Source: Isoetes taiwanensis
Taxonomy: Eukaryota; Streptophyta; Lycopodiopsida; Isoetales; Isoetaceae
Assembly (NCBI GenBank): GCA_021234155.1
Contig: JAJEKV010000025.1
Coordinates: 9,797,017-9,861,016 of the forward strand
Reading direction: 5' to 3'
Length of the DNA: 64,000 bases
Part shown: positions 21,001 through 33,808 of the stretch, piece by piece
Layout of the letters: each line of letters opens with the position of its first letter
Numbering within the stretch: position 1 is the stretch's first letter
Translations under genes and position numbers: made by a program
Notes under the pieces: model-generated
The model's database searches: none
Seen by the model: only the letters and a program-made list of their open reading frames with translations
Told to the model about the DNA's origin: nothing

Positions 21001-21030
21001 CTAGTTACCGTGCCCAGCATTGTCAGTCGT
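21001..21030 (-). mobile_element. Degenerate Helitron 3' end
   Basis: On the minus strand the sequence ends with a GCTGGGCACGGTAA word, then CTAG followed by T. It resembles the ends at 21153 and 35719 but the hairpin is largely lost. Confidence 0.35.
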
Positions 21031-21152
21031 AAGTACAACTAGTCATTTGGTTCCGTATAAATAGGTGATGCTAGACAAATTGGACAAATTCGTTACTAAA
21101 AGATTTAAGTCGCTTAAGTTGGAACTTACTATATAAACATGATTAACTAATA

Positions 21153-21180
21153 CTAGTTATGATGCCCGACGTTGTCGGGC
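21153..21180 (-). mobile_element. Canonical Helitron 3' end
   Basis: Minus-strand reading: hairpin GCCCGACAACGTCGGGC, spacer ATCATAA, terminal CTAG, then host T. This is the standard Helitron 3' signature (stem-loop then CTRR, inserted before T). The element would extend to higher coordinates; I could not fix its 5' end. Confidence 0.6.
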
Positions 21181-23268
21181 TTTACTACAATTTGAAAAGG
21201 TGGTTGTTGATTGTTGGTTAGAAGAAAGAATGTAGCGATTTCTGTATGCCTCTAGTTGCATGGTGAATATGTAGCATTATAACAGGGGGTTTTTTTTGTG
21301 ATTTTATACGCTTTTTGGCATGGTTTTCCTATGATTTTAGTGTTGTATTCATTGGGCGATACTAAATAGTATTTCTAGAGTGCGCCTCTTTTGGAGCGTT
21401 GATCTGGATTAGCTTCAGCAATCTAACAGTTGTTATTTGGACCTCTTCATTCATATGCATGAAACTAGAAAAGTTCTTTCTCTGAAAAGTTTTGGTGGTG
21501 TTGTTGTCGATACGTCCTGTTCATCCCGCTTTGCTCGGCTTCATTCAACAGATTTGGTATGCTAGATATTGCTTTTTCGTTTGCTAACAATGTTTGTTGT
21601 TTTTATCGTATTTGGAATATCTACCATGGTTATGGCGAAGAAGCGTTATTTTGTGATCTTTGATGGCAAATGTTCATCTTATTGAAAACAAAATGCATTG
21701 GTAGATTTCAGGTTTGGTGTTGTTTTATTTGGTGTTGCTTTTGCTAGACATTGGAATTCCGAAACCTGCATACAAATATGTAGCATGCACAAAAAAAGTT
21801 GGAGTTGGAGCAGAATCTGCCTGACAGAAATTGGGCGCCATAGCCAGATCTTGCAGGTTTTCCCTAAGTTTATCTTCCTGAAATTTACCTCTGAAAAGCA
21901 TTGGCCCCTCAGGCCGAAACTGGAGCCATCACTTCACTTTGTTAAGGGCAGAATCTGCATATCTTAGGCCGTCATAGCCACGTCTTGCAGTTTTATCCTT
22001 TATGTCTGAAAACCATTCGCCCCTCCGGTAAACCGAGCCATAACTTCATTTTGTTAAGTAGCAGAATATGCCTCACGTAAAACGGCCGCCATAGCCGATC
22101 TCGGCTGAAGTATTTTCCTCAAACCCTCCGAAAACTCGTGGTCTAGCATGCAAAGATCATTTGTTTTCAATATCTACCAACATCAGAGTTAGATTCGGCG
22201 CTCGGATCATCCTATTTGATCGGATTTTCAACTTCTATTTGCCACAGATGTGCATGCCTTTAACTTCCGACCCAGATGCATGTTCTAAAAAGTGAAGTAT
22301 TTGCTATATCGGCCTTATATTTAAAAATGGATGCATAAAAATTGCAGAGAGTTTGCTGAAAAACCAGATTTGCCAAGCTTGCACTATTAAGGGGTTTGCA
22401 GAGCTTGCCCGGAAATGCGAAACATGGGCTTGAAGTGCTTCAGAGACACAAAATCTTCGGTTTGCACAAGACCTTCATTCTTTTTTGTAAGATGCTGCCG
22501 TAAACCCTAACCGTGCCCTAATAATATCTGGCTGTTTCGAAAAACCCATGCTTCCTGGCCTTTGCTTTCTTAACTATTCACCTTTAGAATTTAAAATCTC
22601 GCCCTTCCTTTCAATATCTAGCATTATGCCCATTTTTTAAGTTTGTATGGAAAAATAAAACGCTACAAAATCTAGCAAGATATTACAAGTTTGTATTACT
22701 CGTATTATTACTACCATTGCAATGCTAGATATTTGTTATAATGTTAGATATTAGTTATTAACAATTGTGTTTTTTTTAATGCTAGATATTACATCTACAT
22801 ATTACAATGAGACGAATGGCACGAAACAGACGAGGCCCAGGCTCAACATCACGAACGGGAGTCATGTAGGCAGAAGGCATCACGTATGCGATAAATCACC
22901 CTACACAAGAAAAATGTCGTGTGTTTAAGAGGCCCAAATCAACGGGTCACTATCCATATTGAATGCTTGTAAATTGATATACTACTTTTTATTATCTCCA
23001 ATGACTAAATAAATTCATAAATAATATGTTCCTAAAGCGTGTTCAATAAAATTACATTATGGTATAATATTATAGTTTGTTACTTATGCTTCATATTACT
23101 ATTTGTTTTTATTTGTTATAATGCTAGATATTGCTACATGTTTTACATCCGACATTTTATTAATTACACAACATAACATCAACTCATCCAAGTGTAATTC
23201 AACTCATCCAAGTGTAATGTAATGTTGTTTGTTTTTGGCCCCGAAGGGGCAAAATTTTTTTAGCTATA
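21181..23268. other. Non-coding sequence, probably Helitron body and flank
   Basis: No protein family was recognised. Three diverged copies of a roughly 115-bp repeat lie at 21812-22140 (markers GCAGAATCTGCC, CCATAGCC, CTTGCAG-TTTTxCC). The word ATGCTAGATATT recurs at about 22720-23130. Confidence 0.5.
23178..23220 (+). repeat. Two tandem 20-bp repeats
   Basis: CAACTCATCCAAGTGTAAT occurs twice in succession just outside the MITE. Confidence 0.85.
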
Positions 23269-23651
23269 ACACAAACCATTACATTACACACCTTAAAATT
23301 AAATTCCCCCTTAAACCCCCTTTGGTTTGGGTGCATATTCACACGGGGGACGTGAGCGGCCGAGAGCCCTATAATTATGTTTTGCACGTACAAAACCAAC
23401 ACCATATAGTATATTACCTCAAATCTTATAGTATTTTGCAAATCTTGTTATACAGTATAGCAAATTCCATACATCCATACCCCACAAACGAGGAACTTTG
23501 TGTACGGTGTAGATTAAAGAATAAGGGGTGAATATGCCTATCCAACAGCTCTCGTTGCCCGGAGTCACCCCCCGTGTGAATATGCACCCAAACCAAAGGG
23601 GGTTTAAGGGGGAATTTAATTTTAAGGTGTGTAATGTAATGGTTTGTGTAA
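23269..23651. mobile_element. MITE-like element with about 82-bp terminal inverted repeats
   Basis: The arms 23269-23350 and 23570-23651 are essentially perfect inverted repeats. They begin ACACAAACCATTACATTACA and include CCCCTTTGGTTTGGGTGC. They enclose about 220 bp of unique sequence. The size and arm length fit a non-autonomous DNA transposon. No clear target duplication was seen, so the superfamily is open. Confidence 0.75.
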
Positions 23652-25174
23652 TGGTTTGGTTAGAAATATCAATGGTGAGTCTATTAGTTACCATACATAT
23701 GTGCACTTCCTTTCTACATTAATGATAAAGGCTCAATGTACATTGATGTTTGTAGATTTGATGTTTGTTGTGGTTGTTTACGTATGTGCACTTCCTTTTT
23801 GCATCAAGCTGAATGTACATTGATGTTTGTACATTTGTTGTTTATTGTGATCTTTTATGGGAGATGATGTTATTTTATTAGAAAAAATAAAATAAAAAAG
23901 CAAAACAAAGAAATTTGAAATTTTTTTGTTTCATTTAAGTACTAGATCACCAGAACTATGGAGATTTTTAAGCCATGGAACCATTGGAGCTATGGAGCTT
24001 CTGCACAAACCCGAGTCTAGAACCAAATTTTTGAACCAATCTATGGATAGATTACTCTGGAATCTACCCTGAAATTAAGTTGGATCATTTAGTTGAAAAG
24101 TAACCACATGGCCTGTACGTCGGATACCAAATTATAGACCTCAAATCTGACCCAAACCCACAATACTGGATTCAATTCTAAGTGTTTCTCTAGCATCCGC
24201 ACACATACATTGGCTCCTGAGTCTTTTAAGTATACAGTGGTATGGTCAATCGCTAAGGGACAATCTCACGTAGCACAAAAAGATGTATTGAGTTTTCACA
24301 CAATATCTTTGGCATACATACAACTAGTAAGAGTTCCATTAAGTTGTTTGAATGTTTGAACCGTTGTACAATAAGCAATGAACATGGTATGCATTCGAGC
24401 CATAGAAACAATAGCACCAAGATAAGAGCTCATTCTTTAAATGGTATAGCTTGTATATTAGAGACTTGGTAGTGTGCGCTATTTGGGGTTGTACGACACG
24501 ACTCATGTGGATTGACTTGTTTTCCAATATCTTATTTCGTTAGTGCTAAGCAGGAGTGTGAATGTTGCATTAGTGGGTGGTTTTTTAATTCACATGCTCA
24601 AAAAAGCATGTGGGCGACACATGTGCTACACAGGTGCTGACTGCCCTTCATTGCCCTTCAAACTGCCCTTCATTGCCCTTCCATAGCCCTTCAAAAAATC
24701 ATGAGTGTTTTCTATTATATAAAGGATATAATGAGCATATTAGTGATGCAAATGATGATGACATAAATTATAAATTATTTGGTGAAGGTGCTTATATGTG
24801 CTGTGATGGTCAAAAAACTGGGTAGGTCAATAAAAAACTTACCCTAGTGCCCTCCCTGCATTTATAATAACTATTTGATGTTGGAGACACAATGGGAATA
24901 TAATTGCACAACTATTTGATGTTGGAGACACATAGTGGGAATATAATTGCATTTTCTGGCTTGTATTGTTGAAATAGGAGTGAGATTATAATTTCATAGC
25001 TTGTAACTTTGATGTTGATGATATTATCTAATATGTACTATGGAGAGAGACGGGCCAGCTGTGTGTATGTTGGGTGTGGTATTACCTCATTGTACATGGA
25101 AATGGGGAAAGAGAAGATGGGAGAAAAAAAATATAGGGATAGGATGGAGGAAATCAACTATAAGAAAATGGAAC
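23652..25174. other. AT-rich intergenic sequence
   Basis: It contains a 44-bp tandem duplication (AACTATTTGATGTTGGAGAC at about 24868 and 24908) and several TGCCCTTCA words at 24640-24700. No gene was recognised. Confidence 0.5.
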
Positions 25175-25193
25175 ATAACAATGTATGGCTTTA
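25175..25193 (+). repeat. Target-site duplication, left copy (19 bp)
   Basis: ATAACAATGTATGGCTTTA is identical to 33790-33808, so it marks the left edge of the L1 insertion. Confidence 0.9.
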
Positions 25194-25279
25194 TCTTCGC
25201 TACTGCTACCTGATGGCTCAAATTTCTGATGCTGCACAATTTTTCCTTTTTGATCATTTTTCTGCTTTTTTTTGCTGAT

Positions 25280-27180
25280 CAGTCTCTGCCCTTCCAAGAG
25301 GACATGCAGGAGGCAATTTTATCTAAGATCCATCCTATTATTTCCCCACAGCCGCGTGTTCAGTTGGAATCAACTATTATCGGCTGATGATTTGCATTCT
25401 CATTGTAGACTCTTTAAAGAAGAATAAGTGCCCCGTGCTTGGATGGTTTTCCCCTTGCAGAGTTTTTCCAAGCTTATTGAATTGGCTTGGTGATGACATC
25501 TTCAATGCTTTCTCGGAGTTTCACGGTTCGTAGCTTGGATAAGATCATCAACACCGGTTGCATTTCCCTTATTCCTAAGTGCAAAGAGCCTAAAACTATC
25601 TCGGATGATTGGCCCTATAACTTTGCTATCTACCAAGCACAAGATCTTTGCTAAGGCCTTGGCGTGAGAAAGTGAGGGATATCTTGGCGAGTCTATCTCC
25701 TTCACACAATCGTAATTTTACCTAAGCTGCTGTATTCTTGATAATGTGGTCTGCAGCTTTATGAGGGGATGTATTGGGCTGATCTTAAGGGTCAAAGACA
25801 TTTTATATCTCAAAAGCTAAAGCCTATGACAAGATAGATTGAATTTCCTACAAAAATGCCTTCCGACATTGATTTGAAGAGTTGTTTACCGTGGATGTTA
25901 TGAAGCTCTATCTTTCTCGCCGGTTCATCATGGCTTTTCCAGGAGAAGCATCGGCTGTTTCCCTGCTGGTAGAGGAGTTCGACAAGGATGTCCCCTTGCC
26001 CCGCTATTGTTCATTATTGTGGCGAGTTATTGTCCCAAATATTCTCTTGGCTACTCAAGATGGCGAATTCGTGGGATTGACTATGGAGGATGGTTCTCAA
26101 GAAGTGTGTAATTAATATGCCGATGATACATTTCTCTTTTCTAGTGGCCGAGGATGATAATCTTCGTAATGCTAAGCTTTTGTTGACTCTTTCTCCCCGC
26201 ATCGTGGGTTCTTGTTGGGTGGCTAAAGTGCTCTGCTTTATGGACTTTGGATGTGGATGTTCCTCCTTGTGTTTACAGTATCCATCCTGTGGAAAGTGCT
26301 TCCTTAAGGGAAGGCTACTAAGCTCTTAAGGCATTCCTCAGGTATACATATCTCTACTGGATGTATGGGATGTTATAGTGGAAGGCCCTCAAGTAAGCAT
26401 CTTTTTTTGGTGGAATACTAAGCTTTCTCCTCGGGTATGGATAGTAGTTGCTAAGTGTTCTCAAAGAACACTCATGTGTATATGGCATCCGCAGCGTGCT
26501 TGCCCTCACAAAACAAAGTTTCAAAAAGGTTGTCGCAATTGTCCAGAATTTTCATTTGGGCGTGTAATCGGTGACAGGTGTAGTTGTGAAGGTTGCTTGG
26601 TCCACATGTATCAAACCAAAATTTGCTGGAGGTCTAGGTATGATTGACTTTCATTTACGAGAGTAAAATTATGATATCTAAGTTCATTTGTCGCTACTTG
26701 GTGGGTATGGTACACCACCGAATGAGATTAATTGTGCAAGCACTTGGGCAAAGGTATTCCTTTTGGAAAACCTGCACTTAGGGCGCTTCTTCCTTGGTGT
26801 CTCTTTTTATCGCCTTCGGCCCATATCCTAATGCTTCCCCTTCTTGAAGGGACCGCTTGATTCTTAGGAGATAGTTAAGATTAATCCAGTGTGTGTGTCC
26901 ACTGTGTAGGTTCCCCGTGTTGGTGGATTCCTCCTCGATAATCACATGCCTTTGTGTGCTATCAGACATCCATTGACTCACGCAGATTCGAGGCTTGGCC
27001 GTATTCTTACAGCTTGGTGCTTGGTATGAGGCAGACACTTTGTTGACTTGGGATGCTTTTGGACTAAGTTTATGCTATCTCGATGGGACAAAGCTATGTG
27101 GCAAAAGTCGGTCGACATTCTCGCCGTGGCGCTCCTTCACAATCACTGAGGTGCCTAGTTGAGGTGCCTATTTGACCGGT
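25280..27180 (+). pseudogene. L1 reverse transcriptase remnant
   Basis: Segments in different frames match plant L1 RT in order: KCPVLGWF-like opening, INTGCISLIPKCKEPKTISD (about 25548-25610), a KAYDK remnant near 25820, and YADDTFLFSS (about 26115-26150, catalytic DD). No frame exceeds 90 residues. It is non-functional. Confidence 0.75.
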
Positions 27181-27190
27181 CCCCAAATTG

Positions 27191-27213
27191 TTAATAATAA
27201 TAATAATAATAAT
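27191..27213 (-). repeat. (ATT)n tail of LINE B
   Basis: Seven to eight trinucleotides mark the LINE 3' end. It is preceded in the minus sense by CCCGTGGGCGTTAAAACCC. Confidence 0.8.
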
Positions 27214-27417
27214 GGGTTTTAACGCCCACGGGAAGCCGGAGCTTATGGGACAATTTACAACACACCCGGATGGGTCCCGCCCCCACCATCGATACATGGC
27301 CGGCGGGTCCTTCCCCACCAACTTTACAATACATAGTCACTTTCACAACGGCAGGCGCTGAACCCGTAACCTTTGGTATGGGTTTTTAACGCCAATGCAC
27401 AACATCTTGTGCATTCG

Positions 27418-27462
27418 CTATAGAATAGAATAGAATAGAATAGGATAGAATAGAATAGAAAT
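27418..27462 (+). repeat. (GAATA)n pentanucleotide tract
   Basis: About nine units, one with a variant base. The same pentamer occurs at 19430-19455. Confidence 0.9.
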
Positions 27463-28147
27463 TAACGTCCCTTGTGCCCTCGTGCCCCCTGGACTTGTGT
27501 AGCATGGGCGAGTAGAAAATTAATCCCCCTTGTGGGCGCTTACTAGCACATCACGGACTTGATGTAGCCTTTTCTCGAGGCTTACTTTTTTTATTATTAC
27601 CATCCTCGCTTTTATATCGCTTCTCGATGCGGTAAAGGGAGGGTGCCCGCCACGGGCGATATGAAGACAAATGGGACGATGGAGGTCCCCGCAATACCGA
27701 AAACGGGCCCAAGATGGTGCATTCGATGCCCTTGAAAGAGGGCTTTCGATGAACCTAAAACCGCCTTAGTGCGGTGCCCCAACGGAATAAAAAGGCTTTA
27801 AATGGAGCCCCTTAACTGGGAGGGGTGAATGAGGTGCCCTTTCAATGGTGCATGTTGACCACATGCTCAAAATGGGACAAACAAGTACTCATTTTATAGG
27901 TCTCGTTAATGCGATTCTAATGCAAGTGGTCCGCCATGGTTTCGCCTCCCACACAAAAAGTTGTGGGGCTTTAAAGAAAATGTAAAAAGGCGGGAATTTT
28001 GAACGGACAAATCTTAGCCGTCGATTCAACGCCCTTTCTCTCTTAGCCGCCGATTCAACCACCCGAAGGGGATTGCCCGGATTGACCGGGCACCCTCCCT
28101 TAATCGTCGTTATCAATCAGCTTTTAACTGAACAATTAGTGTGGAGT

Positions 28148-28753
28148 TTAGGAGCCGCCTCTTGTGCGGTTCATATTACAAACCCTCTTTCCCTGTGTAC
28201 TTCTCGGTGTCTGATCATCATTCCCTGGATCGCGTCTGCCATATTTCTCAATGATTCTGTCCTTGTCATCAAAATATGTACCGTTGCCCCATCTTATATT
28301 TAAATAGACCATCTCGATGTCCCCGTATATCAGGCACTCGTTAATCATGTGGTTCTCATCCTCCACTCTCCCAGTGTCACAGATTCCGCATATTCGGTAC
28401 TCCTTGTCTATTCCCCTCCACCTGCCCTTTTCAATTCTTAGATCGTGACTCCCCATCCTGAATCTAGCGAGGATGTCTCTTATTTTTCCTAGTATGTCAT
28501 CCCTGTATATCCGATATCCTACCCGGCCGCTCTCGGATTGAAAAACGCCATGAGCCAAAGTGTCTTGGGTCCTGTATTTTTTGCAGCCATGCTCTTGTAG
28601 CTTTAATCGCCCATTCTTCATTCCACGCCCTTCGCTTATTAGGTCACTTTCATTCAATCCCATCTCTCCGGGTCCATCTTGCCATTTCCTTGAACCACCC
28701 ACGCCTATGAGAATGTGTGACTTTGCTGATTCAATGATTGCAATACTAGACAA
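28148..28753 (-). pseudogene. LINE B C-terminal domain with zinc knuckle
   Basis: A 201-residue frame with RMGSHDLRIEKGRWRG and CGICDTGRVEDENHMINEC, aligning with the LINE A C-terminus. It is the longest open stretch left in LINE B. Confidence 0.85.
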
Positions 28754-29184
28754 CTTCCCTTGATGGTCTCCCTCGTGATTGTCCTTAATTAGGTACGATG
28801 GTCCTCTCCCATGCTCTCACCTCCATTGGTTTTTCCTAGGTTCGGTATCATGATTGTCGATTATGATTTGTCCCAAGATCTTAAATTCCTGTTTGTGCCA
28901 TTGCCTGAGGATTCCTTCCTGTTTTTCCCATTTTTTGTCTGTTAAGCCTGGCCCCCAAGCTTCCGCCCCGTATAATTGTGTCATGGCTACTATTGCACTG
29001 AATAAGTAGCATTTGATGTCCCAAATCAATTATTCTACTTTTTTATTGCAAAAATTTTCATATTAAAATAGCTCCCTATGGCTGATTGGAACCTCGTTGT
29101 CTTCCCCTTTAGCCCACTTCCCCCGCGTCGCGTGCATCATACCCCGTGATACCTATATTCCGTTGCTTCCTCTATTTCGCCTCC

Positions 29185-29553
29185 TCAGATCCTCAAAGGT
29201 CTATGCCTATTCTTATGGCCGAAGATGACTATCTTGGTTTTTGCTAGGTTTACTGTTAGCCCTGTCCTTTCACAGAAATTTTCCAATATCTTTACTAGTC
29301 TCAGGCATGTCAAGATAATCGCACCTTTGGTATCTCCTAATGTAGGGGCGTATTCGTCCCCTTTGTTGCCCGCTATGTAACCCCAGAATGCATCTATGTA
29401 TATCCCAAATAGAGTCGGGGATAGGGGGCACCCCTGTTTGACGCATGTATCACAGTCTATTGGTCTACCTTCTTGCTCCATCTTTGCATATACCCTATGG
29501 TATAGTCTTGCAATCGATCCTACCATGTCTCTTGGAGCTTGCATGTCTATCAA
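29185..29553 (-). pseudogene. LINE B reverse transcriptase fragment
   Basis: 122 residues with VKQGCPLSPTLFGIYID (RT motif B) and LTVNLAKTKIVIFG (post-motif-C region). The YADD segment between them is lost or altered (GAIILTCL). It continues as GAEAWGPGLTDKKWEKQE at 28817-29029. Confidence 0.85.
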
Positions 29554-30999
29554 CCTTTGTAATAGCTTCTCTCTGGACTGTTGAATGCTTTCATGAAATC
29601 TACAAAGCGAAATTATTTTCCTTCCCCGTGCTTTGTTCTACTCTATTAATATCCCGGAGGGTTACTAGATGGTCTACGGGTTGAGTGTTCCGGTCCTCAA
29701 ACTTGCTTTGTCCTTGTGCCCCCGGGTTTCCCTTTTCGCCCATTTCTTCGGTTCTTTGTCTATTGCTTTTCCGAACCATTTAGCTTAAGATGGAACTCAC
29801 CATTATTGTCCTATAGTTTCACGGATCTTGTCTCGCTTCCCCCCACTTTGTGTAGAGGTATATGACCCCGCGATATGTCCACCATTGCCTGAAGCCCCCA
29901 GATGTATTATGCCATTGAAAATGTCCGGTGACATGTTCCCTATTTCTCTTTTGGACATTTTAGTAATTCCAATTGTTAGTCCGTAGAGAGATTCTGGGCT
30001 TTGTGATTAGCCATCCCGCTTAAGGCTATCATTACTTCGTATGTTGAAACATGGTTTATCCTGAATCCCGCAATGTTCCGTGTTATTGATATTGGAGATG
30101 CCCCCCTCGCCTTATACAATTTCTCCGGTATTTCTCCCATCCGGCCAAGGCTCCAATATTGTCATGCTCATTCTCTCTTTTTCATATTCCCCCTCCTTCC
30201 TTTAAATCCCTCGAAACTTGAGGGGTTGCCTTTTTCAATGGTTTGGCGAGACCCCCATTGATGTTTTGCGCAACAAGTTTCTATTCCGCTTTAATTTTAG
30301 TAGTCTTAAGTATGCTACTTTTTTTCTCGCCTGGTACCCCCTCCTTCCCTATGTGCTCTTTTGGCTCTTCTTTTTGTTCCCTCAGCATTCCTCATCATAC
30401 CATCACGCTGCTTTTAAAAGCATTGCTCTTCTTGGCCTTTTTTTTCATAATACCTCCGCTACCACTCACCATGATGTCATTGAGGATTGCCATTAAATCC
30501 ATGCCCTTTATGCTTCCCCATTCCCCACCTTCCCATTTCTTCCCCGATGCGGCTTGTATGAATGTATCCGTATTTTTCCTTTAAATTGGATTCTTATCTT
30601 AGTTTTTCTCTTCCTCGCTTTTCTGTGCCGTGCTCGACTGCCTGCTTCACCCCTTTGAGTGTTAATCAGAGCAGTTCCTGACTTTTCCCTTTTTGATCGG
30701 CCATTCCCGTAGCATAAACCCCGCAACTATTCCACTGCTTGGACCATTCATAATTACATAATCCACTATGTTCTTCCCGTGCATTTTTGGCCGTGAAGCT
30801 CCCTCGATCCTCCTCATTTTTGCACTCCATTAGCTATGATTACCCCGCCGTTGTGCATACTTCGAGCAAAGAATTAAGCCTTTTAGCGTTGACCTCCTCG
30901 CCTTTGTCTTCAGGTTCTCTTCCCATCGTGTTCTTGCCAGTATATTATCCGACCATCCGTTTCATCAATGTTTGTGCTTTGTGCCTTTGTTCTTGTCCG

Positions 31000-32300
31000 G
31001 TTCTCGCATTTAAATCCCCACTAGAATCATTGGCCCCTCGTTCTTTCCATTTTCATCATGTTTCTCCCCAGGTCTAACAGCTCTAGCTTGTCACTGTTCG
31101 GCGGGTAGTATGCTATGATCAGAATTAGGTCTTGCTTGTTTTTGCAATTGAATATTTAACACCATGTATCTTTTATTGATATCCGAATGTAAAATACATG
31201 CATTATTGGCTATACTATCCTTCACATAACAAAGCCGCCCCGCATTTCCTCCCTATCTTGAAATCCTTTTTTGTCTTCCAACATGTGAATAGCTCGATAC
31301 CCCTCTTCCTCCCAAGAGCTTTTTGAAGTTGTCCTCCCATGTCTCTACTAGACATATTATGTCGCGGTACCTCGGCACCCTCGAAGTCTCTCTCCGCGCC
31401 CCTGACGGTATCCTGCATGTTCAAGTACCATATTGTCGGGCCTCTTCCCCTCCTCGAGGCCGCCCTTTGGGGTCTCCGTATTCTCGTCCCCTGCTGCCCT
31501 GCTCTTCTCTGCCTTCCTCTAGTCTTCATTGCCTGGTTGGGCCCATGATCCCCGCCAGGTGTTCGGTCTTCGTCGGCCCGTTTAAAGCTTCTTTCTCTCC
31601 TTTGTGCCGATTCCCTCTAATGTTATGACGCCTTAAGCCCTCCCCTAGGACTCTGCTCCCCGCCCCTATCAGATATGGTCACCGGGGTTTATGTTTTCCT
31701 TCTCAATTCTATTGTTTTTGCTTGTTCCCCACATTCTTCTTCTTTCGCGCCGTGGTAACCTCGCCCTTTACCCTCTTGTGAAGGTAGACTTTGTCGTTCG
31801 ACACCCGATGTATCCCTCGCTGATTCAACTCCCCCCTCGGCTTTGGCCAACTCCTGTCAGGTGCGGCGTTGCATGACCTTGTTAGAGCCTCCTCGTACCT
31901 TTGATCCCATTCCTCGGTCCTCGATCCCATCTCGGTATTCTTTCTTTTGGCTGCCAAGTCCCTCGATGTCGCTTTATGTGCCTTGACCGCCTCTCTATTG
32001 GCACGGACCAAGTAATGCTTTGGCCGGTGTTCCTTGAATCATCCTCTATCACCTCTGCGGATCCCCTTTCGATATAGGTCCTCATTAGGTTTCTCTCAAG
32101 CTCCTATTAGCCTAACGCCATGCTTAATTCTATTCCGCTTCCTCAAATTCCATGATATGTGGCTTTATCCTATCAAATGACTCCCATGCATCTAACTCAA
32201 CATTTGATTTCTCTAATTCAACCAACCTACGCATAATTTTAGCTTTCTCCTCTTCAATCTAGGTCCATCCCAAGGCTGATCTCCTCGTTCGTCCTCCTCG
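31000..32300 (-). pseudogene. LINE B ORF1 and endonuclease remnants
   Basis: Frames at 31709-32085 are Glu/Arg/Lys-rich and likely coiled coil, as expected of a LINE nucleic-acid chaperone ORF. At 31215-31529 the words GRKRGIELFTCWKTKKDFKIG follow a shifted SLVETWEDN-type motif of the endonuclease. Near 31040-31140 AYYPPNSDKLELLD and a shifted GDLNARTG-type segment follow. It is degraded. Confidence 0.6.
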
Positions 32301-32856
32301 ACCCTCCTATCCTCACGTCCATATTGGAGATGGTTAATTTGTTACATTACACGCTTTTCGCCAATGTGTTGAGTGCATCCACGCTCGGGATTCTCGACTC
32401 TAATCGCTTTGTTCATCCGTGCTGGAAATCCCTAAGGTCCTGTTGGCTCACCGGGCGCTTTTAACTTCTGCTCTCTTCTGCTGGCTGCTGCTGGTGTTAT
32501 CGGCCATCGTTTCTGGTTACAAAAAACACTGCGGTGGCTCTTGACTGGACTATCGTGATAGAATCCCTCTGGTAAGATATCCGCAATACTTCCTTAGGGG
32601 GTATATATTATATCCTTATAAACGGTCTTTTATTCAAATCACCGCTTAGTTTTTGAATTTTGAATTGCCCATAATCATTAATTATTCCACCATCTTCTTT
32701 TTATTATTCGATCCTCCCCTCGATCCTCAAGATATTCCACCTTCGCTGATTGGCCTGGTGACCCTCTCTCGAGCCATCCATAATTCAAGAGTTGCCCTCA
32801 TCAGATTAGTTATGCATCCATGCATTTAAGCATTTATGGGTTTTATTATTATTATT

Positions 32857-33068
<212 letters not shown>

Positions 33069-33119
33069 GTCATTTTGGTGATCATTTGGTGTTATATCAA
33101 AAGTTGGTTGATGTTGACA

Positions 33120-33470
33120 TTGTCTCCCCTGCCGGCCGGTAGTTCAATCCCCCTCCTCGATTAGGCGCATGTGGTCCCTGGTCCGAATAAATTGCTGCAT
33201 CCCAAAGTTTCTACCTTATAGTGGTAACTCCTTCACAGATGTCTGGGGGTTAATGTGCTGGTTCATAAGTTTTATCCCCGCATTTCAGAACTCTGCCCAC
33301 TGTGTAAGCGGCACGTTGACAATCTCGAGCACTGCTTCTTTCTATGTGACCAAGTTCAGCCAGTTTGGTCGTGGTTACTATCTCTCTTCCATGTGGTCTT
33401 GACTAGCCAGCAGGTGCTTCTCGCCATTTATCCTTCCACTTGGAACAGCTTGCAGCAATAGGCTTTCCAC
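33120..33470 (+). pseudogene. L1 zf-RVT domain remnant
   Basis: CPLCKRHVDNLEHCFFLCDQVQPVWSW fits the zinc-binding region found after plant L1 reverse transcriptases (C-x2-C...H-x4-C, then W). A WSIWKTR-type motif follows near 33490-33520. Confidence 0.85.
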
Positions 33471-33808
33471 TTAGCTTCAGGCTGGTTGTTGTGGTCTATT
33501 TGGAAAACAAGGTGAATGTGTATCTTAAAAGGCTTATCAATTAGTGTCGACCAACTTCTCCATGAGGTGCAAGATAGATTGGTGAAGGCATACCTATGTT
33601 CCCAGCTTGCTCTTGAGAAAAAACGTTTGATTTTTGAGGAATATTTGAGTATCTTATCTTATGCATAGACAGGTGGCTGCATTAAGTGGATTATCTTTGT
33701 TTGCCGAGATTTTATTTCTGTCTCTGCATCTATGTGTGTACTTCTTCTGGAATATTGAATAAGAGTTTGCCGTCCTTCAAAAAAAAATAATAACAATGTA
33801 TGGCTTTA

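Larger units (their letters stand above)
27191..32540 (-). mobile_element. LINE B: non-LTR retrotransposon nested in the L1
   Basis: On the minus strand the order is a coiled-coil first ORF (about 32300-31700), AP-endonuclease remnant (about 31530-31000), reverse transcriptase (about 30000-29185), thumb (29029-28817), CCHC knuckle (28753-28148), 3' UTR and an (ATT)n tail (27213-27191). It is the same family as LINE A and LINE C. The 5' limit is approximate. Many stops and shifts are present. Confidence 0.8.

Noticed and set aside
30243-31628. Plus-strand hydrophobic frames
   Set aside because: Antisense of LINE B; Phe/Leu/Ser-rich composition reflects the complement of its Lys/Glu-rich proteins.
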